A stretch of DNA of 64,000 nucleotides, from positions 558,001 through 622,000 of the forward strand of contig NZ_JACHJK010000002.1 of assembly GCF_014203595.1 (NCBI RefSeq), given 5' to 3'. Shown one piece after another: positions 59,701 through 64,000 of this stretch. The notes below the pieces were generated by a model. The model was not told the DNA's origin. It did no database searches and saw nothing but the letters and a program-made list of their open reading frames with translations. The first letter of the stretch is position 1, and each line of letters begins with the position of its first letter. This stretch comes from Streptomyces echinatus. GTDB taxonomy: Bacteria; Actinomycetota; Actinomycetes; Streptomycetales; Streptomycetaceae. Made by a program: the position numbers and the translations under genes.

Positions 59701-61606
59701 CCTTCGCCTGCCACTCGGCCGCCTCGGCGGCCTTCTTGCGGAACTCCGCCTTCGACTGCGCCGCCTGCGCCAGCGCCCGCTGCGCGATCGTCGCGCTGTC
59801 ACCGGCCGCGGCACGCGTCGCCGCCTCCGCCGTCTCACCGGCCTTCTCCAGCGCCGCAAGCGCGGCAGCCGCACCCTTGGTCACCTGGTCCTTCTGCAGA
59901 CCCACCAGGAGGCCACGGCCCCGCGGGGCGCCCGCCGCGTCGGCGATGCCGTACGCCGCCTGCAGCGCCGTGTCCGAGGTGGCCGCAGCATTCTGCGCGG
60001 TCGTCAGCTGTGCCTTGACTACGGCGAGTTGCTTCTTCGCCTCCGCCTGCGCAGCAGTGATGCCGGCCTTTGCCTTGGCCACGTCGGCCGCCGCGGGGGC
60101 GCTGCCGGTGTGGGTCTTGGCGACGATCCTGAACTTCTGTGCGGCCGAGCCGTTGCAGGTCGACTGCACGGCGTCCTTGCTGTTGTCGAACGTCGGCAGG
60201 TGCAGGCACTTGCCGGACGCCGCGTTCACCAGGGGACCGGCGCTACGGACGTTGAACTGCCACTGCTGGGCCTTGCTGCTGCCGCAGTCCCGGATCTGGA
60301 TCTTGGTGCCGTCGGCATTGGCCCCGTTGAGGACCTCCAGGCACTTGCCCGAGTTGATGTTGCGCAGGGTGTAGCCGCCGTCGTAGGACGCCCACAGCTG
60401 CCACTTCTGCGCGGCGCCGCCGTTGCAGGTGTAGATCTGCACCGGGGTGCCGTTGGTCTTGCCGGCGCCCTGGACGTCCAGGCACTTGCCGGCAGCGCCC
60501 GGCACCTGGATCTCCAACTCACCGTCACGGATCCAACCGAGGCCGCCCTCGGTGTAGTAGTCCAGCCAGCGGGTGGAGTAGTCAGCGATCCACGACTGGC
60601 CCAGCAACTTGCCCAGCGCGAACGTGCCATCCTGCAGCGCCTTGTTGGCGGCACTGCTGGCAGCAAGGATCTGGGTGCGCTGCGTGGCCTGCGAGGAGAT
60701 CTCCTGCTGCCACTCGCCGGACGCCTGCGCCACTTCCTTGCCGAGCACCCGGTCGGGGTCGATCGGGTCGTGCCACGCGCACGAAGCGAAGCGTGCCTTG
60801 AGATCCTCGACCGCGATGCGGAACTCTGGGGTGTCCGGTGCCGGCGCGGTCCTGGGGAAGCCTCCGGAAGCGAGGAAGATGCGGGCGTCGTCGGCGAACA
60901 CCCGCGGCACGAAGATCTCGTTCGGGACGATGTCCCCGGAGTTCTTCTTCCAGAGCTTCCAGGCCTCCTGCTCCTGGCTCGTGCCGCCGCTGGTGTACAG
61001 CGGGTCCCCGATGGCGAGGGCGGCCTTCTTCGTCTTGTCGTCCGCCTGCGGTGACGGGTCGTAGAACGGCGACAGCAGGTCGACCGACTTGAAGTAGGAC
61101 TGGTAGAGCCAGGGAAGCAGCCCCGCTGTATCGAAGAAGTTCTCTCCCTTTGGGGAGCCAGGGTAGTCGTCCAGGCCGCTGACAGCCTTGCTCCAGGACT
61201 GGCGGGTGTCCTGCGCCTTCTTCACCCAGGCGTCGGAGTCGTCACTGTCCTTCTGCCAGGCCAGCTCGTACGCGCCGGTGCCGTATGTGCGGTCCGCCTT
61301 CTGGTGCAGCTGGTCCGCCGGCAAGGACACGGAAGTACTCGCCAGCCCGTACAGATTCGGGCCGCCCCTGCGCAGACCATCGGCCATCAGACACTGGTCG
61401 AAGCGCAGTTGCTCGGCAGCCTTGGCGTCGAACCCATCGTAGGAGTCGGCGAGCGGGCTGTTATCCGGACCACGGTCGGCGGCCAAGGCCGGAGACACCG
61501 CGGCAGGGGCGAGCAGAGCGAGGAGAGCGAGCGGGACGACCGGAGTCGCCAGCCGTGCCATCCATCTGGGGCGTCTGCCCTGCGTCCATACAGGTCTACG
61601 CAACAC
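56729..61606 (-). CDS. Secreted polymorphic toxin with ricin-B lectin, coiled coil, Hint and C-terminal toxin domain
   Basis: A 1625-residue protein. The N-terminal signal (RWMARLATPVVPLALLALLA to ALAAD) is followed by a conserved toxin-N region (to about 370), a ricin-B-type lectin (about 370-500; repeated QxW blocks AQKWQLW, AQQWQF and AQKFRI), a very long Ala/Lys/Glu coiled coil (about 510-1200), a pre-Hint segment and a Hint autoprotease domain (NSFPGTTQVLMADGTTK to TPVLVHN; about 1350-1492). The last 133 residues form the toxin tip (NVALGAQDMGTVEWALDKGF, IHIHVNTKGFAGGF). The tip resembles Hint-linked toxin modules loosely; its activity is unknown. The GTG at 61606 follows AGAGAGGGAT. It is likely a contact or secreted inter-bacterial toxin. 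Confidence 0.88.
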   Translation of the reverse strand: MLRRPVWTQGRRPRWMARLATPVVPLALLALLAPAAVSPALAADRGPDNSPLADSYDGFDAKAAEQLRFDQCLMADGLRRGGPNLYGLASTSVSLPADQLHQKADRTYGTGAYELAWQKDSDDSDAWVKKAQDTRQSWSKAVSGLDDYPGSPKGENFFDTAGLLPWLYQSYFKSVDLLSPFYDPSPQADDKTKKAALAIGDPLYTSGGTSQEQEAWKLWKKNSGDIVPNEIFVPRVFADDARIFLASGGFPRTAPAPDTPEFRIAVEDLKARFASCAWHDPIDPDRVLGKEVAQASGEWQQEISSQATQRTQILAASSAANKALQDGTFALGKLLGQSWIADYSTRWLDYYTEGGLGWIRDGELEIQVPGAAGKCLDVQGAGKTNGTPVQIYTCNGGAAQKWQLWASYDGGYTLRNINSGKCLEVLNGANADGTKIQIRDCGSSKAQQWQFNVRSAGPLVNAASGKCLHLPTFDNSKDAVQSTCNGSAAQKFRIVAKTHTGSAPAAADVAKAKAGITAAQAEAKKQLAVVKAQLTTAQNAAATSDTALQAAYGIADAAGAPRGRGLLVGLQKDQVTKGAAAALAALEKAGETAEAATRAAAGDSATIAQRALAQAAQSKAEFRKKAAEAAEWQAKAAADAAKVHRDNAKKDKETAEAKLAVAVKAEANAKAAAADAHAKRLAAEAEEKTAKAEKENAAASRAEAAEHRKNAESEATKAKDAKDKAEAAEKTAGDRRDDAVKAKDHAKEMRDDAWDAEQKADAARAKADAKEAYADKLESGEAADAARAAANEADTAADNAEAAAGRARSEADAATQAAADADAAATRAEAAAKRARSDADAAQAAKLKADAAVKTATSAAADAIKASQDAAAEAQAAVKLADEAEKHAKDAKTQADAANKEAGVALAAAAKAAGFAHVTAQAAVDAGEAAKQVAAPANDAVQLGSAYVDTDSTAGLVVLTGQSSKTIAEQQQAVADAHAKNAAAEADAAKNIADQAKGDAKEAYQHAANAAKYAADARTYSKEALGYAADAAKAAAAAQASLARTITYDQQAADDAAAADKAAGKAEGYAKDARDSADAAELDAQAARSAAGQAEQDAKDARAAATRADAAATEAEQAAKDADKYAKEAQQAADRTEQEQANKKASEGSGTGIPGVFAVPDESTVEIVSSQQIGKCPGMPEAAIRGCDAAYNLVVTYEADFYLCTDDKAQATADGCPKAAWQFLQRSTLKNIKIDNWQHHFSGKDIVRAGWQGLFGDVAGSILFSFFADDMMDCLHGSVSGCAWAYANYFPVEGALADISNAVKALDAAARTGIDFADAWKALRALPLSAEALAGIEARISRILAKACERNSFPGTTQVLMADGTTKQIQDVRVDDEVLATDPESGRTEDHTVTRTIYTPDDTEFADITISAGNARITATQHHPFWSPSAHRWIDAGDLKRGQTLRTSDGRAVTVVSVLRYHRLHSAYNLSVDNLHTYYVVAGDTPVLVHNTSCTNVALGAQDMGTVEWALDKGFTHYMGKLPDGRTWQEWVMAAIDNPAIHIHVNTKGFAGGFTGSALRGMSTGSKATEQEMAWLAKSVVSGKRPWSSITFYDAAGDVLPLGEPAWATDPALSKMWLLWGPGEP

Positions 61607-62148
61607 GCGTATCCCTCTCTGTAGGGGGTGGCTTGTGCGGGCGCACTCCCGGGAGGAAAACGTCAGGGCCATTCATGGGACCTCATGTGGTGAACGGCGC
61701 TCCCCCGCGAACACGCCAGACACTCCAGGACAAGCGGACTGGTCAGGTCCCACCGGGAGCGGACGCCACCATAGGCACGGCGATCATTCTTACGGCAAGG
61801 CCGTTACCAGCAGGGGGAGTTACGCTTGGTAACCAACTGGCGCGTGAGAGACCTGTGTGGATCCTGTGCGTGGCTCGTGGGCGCCATCGCGTCGACTCCT
61901 GCTGAAATCACGGCTTTGCACACTCTCCGTAACTATGAGATCAACGTCACAACCGAAGGCCGCAAACACTGGAAAGGTCTCGCCTCGTTCGAGGGCCCGC
62001 GGAACCACAGGGCCAAGTCCTGACGACCTTGGTCGCAGCGCCTGCCACGGGGTCTCGTCGTCGGCAAGGGCGACGCGCGCCCCCGGCATGACTCACGAGT
62101 TGGTGCGTGATAACGGGTGGAGCGTGTTCGCCCTGCTCGCGGCCGTTT
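61607..62148. other. Upstream region of the toxin gene with a palindrome
   Basis: No supported gene. It contains TTGGTAACCAA at 61826-61836, nested in a wider GTTACCA (61803-61809) / TGGTAAC (61827-61833) inverted repeat about 220 nt before the toxin start. This could be an operator or a mobile-element end. Confidence 0.35.
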
Positions 62149-62430
62149 TCAGGTCATGAGGGTGCGGTCGGAGACGAGGCCGGCGATGGCTCGGTAGATG
62201 TCGGGCAGGCGATCGCGTCGTTGGGTCCAGCGCATGAGTTGTTTCCAGCGTCTGTGGTCGGCGAGGGCGTGCCCGACGGTGATGCGGTCGGATGAGTGGC
62301 TGTGCCGCTCGCGTTCCCACTGTTCGACCCTGCCGGGCACTGCTCCGGGGCGTGGCTTTCTGGGCGGCGTGAGTGCCTGGCCGGGATGGTCACGGCTCAG
62401 GCCCAGGTAGCCGTCGTCGGGTCGAAGCGC
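62149..62430 (-). pseudogene. C-terminal remnant of an IS5/DDE_Tnp_4-type transposase
   Basis: The minus-strand frame reads RPDDGYLGLSRDHPGQALTP, then GRVEQWERERHSHSSDRITV, GHALADHRRWKQLMRWTQRR and DRLPDIYRAIAGLVSDR up to its stop. This is the end of a Streptomyces-type transposase (D-x-G-Y region through the C-terminal helix with the catalytic Glu area). Upstream sequence does not continue the protein, so only about 90 residues remain. A separate short frame at 62470-62585 is unassigned. It is evidence of past insertion activity at the right end of the toxin island. Confidence 0.6.
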
Positions 62431-62688
62431 TGGAAGCATCGGCCCACAGGGTGCGGCCCCGGTGGTCAGCGCAGGTCGTCGGCGACACCGAGGGGGTCGA
62501 TGGCCAGGGCCGGGCTGACAGCGCCGTTGAGACGGCGCAGGCTGCGGTAGGCGGCCGCATTCAAGGGCGTCATGGGCCTCATATGCCTCCGGTGTCCAGG
62601 AATTGCAAGTCGGCAGCAAGTCCAGGCCAAGGCCCGGTGAGCACCGTGTCGTATCCGCCGTCGGCATTCGATCCTGGAGCAACCGAGC

Positions 62689-62940
62689 GTGTCACCCAGC
62701 AGTACCTCCGAACAGCCCCGCCCCTACGAGACGATCGCGGACCACCGCGAGCGGAAACCGCTGTCGCCCCTGCTCCCCGCAGCGCCGCACGGTGCGACGG
62801 GCCGGGCCGCCTCGGTCGCCCACCGCTTGACCGAATACGGGCTGCACCGCCACCGCAAGGACGAGTCCGTTCGGCCATCGCTCCGCGAACGCACCGCGCA
62901 GCGGACGCCGGTCGTACTGGTCCGCGGAGCGGCGCGATGA
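62689..62940 (+). CDS. Small hypothetical protein coupled to a PNPOx-like gene (83 aa)
   Basis: An 83-residue basic, Pro/Arg-rich protein without recognised domain. Its stop overlaps the next start in ATGA, which supports real translation and coupling. A TGGAGC sequence lies 9 nt before the GTG at 62689. No signal peptide or membrane helix is visible. It may instead be a non-coding frame that fortuitously overlaps; confidence is moderate. Confidence 0.42.
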   Translation: MSPSSTSEQPRPYETIADHRERKPLSPLLPAAPHGATGRAASVAHRLTEYGLHRHRKDESVRPSLRERTAQRTPVVLVRGAAR

Positions 62941-63881
62941 CGGTACTCGACCGCGCTCCCCACGACGTCCTGGACGCCTACCGCACCTGCGAGTTCGTCC
63001 CCCTCGGCAAGGACCGAACGCCGTTGGCCTGGCCGACGGCCGTGGCTCGGCGCGAAGACGGAACCCTCCTGCTGACCACGTCCCTCGCCTTCGCCCAAAA
63101 GGCGCTGAACGTACGCCGCGACGGCCGGGTCGCGCTGCTCTTCTCCGACCCCACGGGCAGCGGACTGGACCGGGCTCCGCAAGTGTTCGTGAGCGGCCGC
63201 GCCCACTGCCCCGACGCGATCATGACGGGTCCGGAAGGGGCCGAGGAGTACTGGCGCAGGCTCTTCGAACGCCAGCCGCACAGCCGCGCCTACCTCAAGC
63301 GCCCCATGAGGCCGGTGATGTCCTGGTACTACCTGCGCCTCCTCATCACCGTCGAACCCGAACGGGTGAGCATAAGGCCGAGCCTGGAGGAGCTGCCGTG
63401 GCTCGAGGCGCCGGCTCCCGCCGCCGCGACGCAAACGCTGCCCGGGGCCGCGCAACTCGGCCGTATGCCGACGGCGGTACTGGCCGGCCGGGACGCCTCG
63501 GGGGCACCGCTGCTCGCCCGTACCCGCCCGCAGCCGACACCGTCGGGCTATCTGGTCGAGGTTCCACCGGACTGCCGTGTCGAGCCGGGGCCGGCCAGCC
63601 TGCTGGTGCACCGGCACGACGAACTGCTGAACCACATGTACAACGCGCTCGTACGCGGAGACCTGAGGCAGACCGGTTCGGGCTGGCTCCTGGTGCCGTC
63701 CAGCGTGATCGAACCCATGGGTTCCGGCCGGCTCAGCGATGCCCTGCGGGTCCTGCGCCAGACCAAGCGGTCGACCGACCGCTATCTCGCGCGGCGCGGT
63801 CTGCCCCGCCCGAAAGTGCAGTGGGACCAGTTCCGTTCCCTGGCGGCACCGTCGCCTACAGGACGGAGCCGACCGTGCTGA
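62937..63881 (+). CDS. Pyridoxamine 5'-phosphate oxidase-like flavin-binding protein
   Basis: A 314-residue protein. The N-terminal 150 residues form an FMN/F420-type split barrel: PLAWPTAVARREDGTLLLTT, KALNVRRDGRVALLFSDPTG, PQVFVSGRAHCPDAI and WYYLRLLITVEPERVSI. The C-terminal half (about 170-310) looks like a second, divergent split-barrel-like unit (ASLLVHRHDELLNHMYNALV, SGWLLVPSSVIEPMG). The reaction is unknown; such proteins reduce quinones, heme or small electrophiles. The ATG overlaps the upstream small ORF stop by 4 bp. A GTG-started gene begins 28 nt downstream. Confidence 0.78.
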   Translation: MTVLDRAPHDVLDAYRTCEFVPLGKDRTPLAWPTAVARREDGTLLLTTSLAFAQKALNVRRDGRVALLFSDPTGSGLDRAPQVFVSGRAHCPDAIMTGPEGAEEYWRRLFERQPHSRAYLKRPMRPVMSWYYLRLLITVEPERVSIRPSLEELPWLEAPAPAAATQTLPGAAQLGRMPTAVLAGRDASGAPLLARTRPQPTPSGYLVEVPPDCRVEPGPASLLVHRHDELLNHMYNALVRGDLRQTGSGWLLVPSSVIEPMGSGRLSDALRVLRQTKRSTDRYLARRGLPRPKVQWDQFRSLAAPSPTGRSRPC

Positions 63882-63909
63882 ACTGCCGCTCCGTGCGTGA
63901 GGAGTCTCC

Positions 63910-64000
63910 GTGCGAGCCCTGATCGGCCACCTCGCCGCAGCACTCGCCCGTCTCGGGCGTCGCTCTGCCCGCCCAGCGTTCCCCGCACCGCCGGACGGGG
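63910..64000 (+). CDS. Start of a gene cut by the window edge
   Basis: GTG at 63910 follows GAGGAG; the first codons read VRALIGHLAAALARLGRR, then SARPAFPAPPDG, an amphipathic basic start. The frame is open to the window end. It is probably co-transcribed with the PNPOx-like gene. No family can be assigned from 30 residues. Confidence 0.45.
   Translation, partial: MRALIGHLAAALARLGRRSARPAFPAPPDG

Noticed and set aside
58150..60080. Ala-rich repetitive region of the toxin gene considered as a DNA repeat array or CRISPR-like array
   Set aside because: The repetition is at amino-acid level (coiled-coil AEAAAKxAD-type pattern) with variable DNA; there are no regular spacers.
58589..61054. 821-codon plus-strand frame opposite the toxin coiled coil
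   Set aside because: Leu/Gly/Arg-rich antisense of an Ala/Lys/Glu repeat region; no start signal and no recognisable protein.
61826..62023. Short plus-strand frame upstream of the toxin gene (about 65 codons)
   Set aside because: Its start lacks a Shine-Dalgarno sequence and no family is recognisable; insufficient support although composition is less biased than shadows.

Overview
The window is high-GC actinobacterial chromosome, almost certainly Streptomyces or a close relative. The reasons are the very GC-rich third codon positions, frequent GTG and TTG starts, short-overlap operons, and families typical of the genus (DUF6421, DUF6214, DUF6193, DUF5134, Rv1733c-like, AidB-like acyl-CoA dehydrogenase, CtpI-like ATPase). 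No rRNA, tRNA or CRISPR array was seen.

Layout. 1-3.9 kb: an M20 peptidase (cut by the window edge), an MBL hydrolase, a P-loop kinase/Nudix fusion, a small secreted protein and a 140-aa conserved protein. 3.86-6.46 kb: a compact module bounded by two identical 18-bp direct repeats. It holds a 31-residue peptide gene, a strong hairpin, a cytochrome P450 and a GNAT acetyltransferase, and looks like a P450-modified RiPP locus. 6.5-10.8 kb: a galactoside locus (secreted GH27 alpha-galactosidase, ROK kinase, LacI regulator with a palindromic operator). 10.9-24 kb: mostly housekeeping: a DUF6986-type aldolase, an endonuclease-family hydrolase, etfBA, a flavin reductase, a thioredoxin, an acyltransferase, a transglutaminase-like protein, the DUF6421/SDR/threonine aldolase operon, a GDPD, a GNAT and a VOC protein. 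24-36.6 kb: a CPA2 antiporter, a FUSC/MarR pair, membrane and phosphatase genes, a TetR regulator, DUF6214, a ferredoxin reductase, and a divergent ArsR/old-yellow-enzyme pair. 36.7-41.6 kb: a very long P-type ATPase with its small partner.

41.8-48.3 kb is the second candidate specialised-metabolism locus. It is a five-gene minus-strand operon in which sbnA and sbnB (L-2,3-diaminopropionate synthesis) are followed by a FAD/NAD(P)-binding enzyme, a cystathionine-gamma-synthase-like PLP enzyme and a BenE-type transporter. The last four genes overlap by 4-7 bp, and the operon ends in a perfect hairpin. A PaaX-like regulator, an AidB-like dehydrogenase, a HEAT-repeat protein, an Rv1733c-like membrane protein and a BNR-repeat protein follow.

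55.6-62.4 kb is an accessory island: a truncated uracil-DNA glycosylase gene, then a DUF6193 gene in immunity position next to a 1625-residue secreted polymorphic toxin (ricin-B lectin, Ala-rich coiled coil, Hint domain, short C-terminal toxin domain), and a transposase remnant beyond it. Base composition drops sharply at the toxin-tip/immunity cassette. The window ends with a small ORF translationally coupled to a PNPOx-like flavoprotein and the start of one more gene.

A recurring feature is a TAnnnT element ending 6-9 nt before a start codon that has no Shine-Dalgarno sequence, which suggests several leaderless mRNAs.
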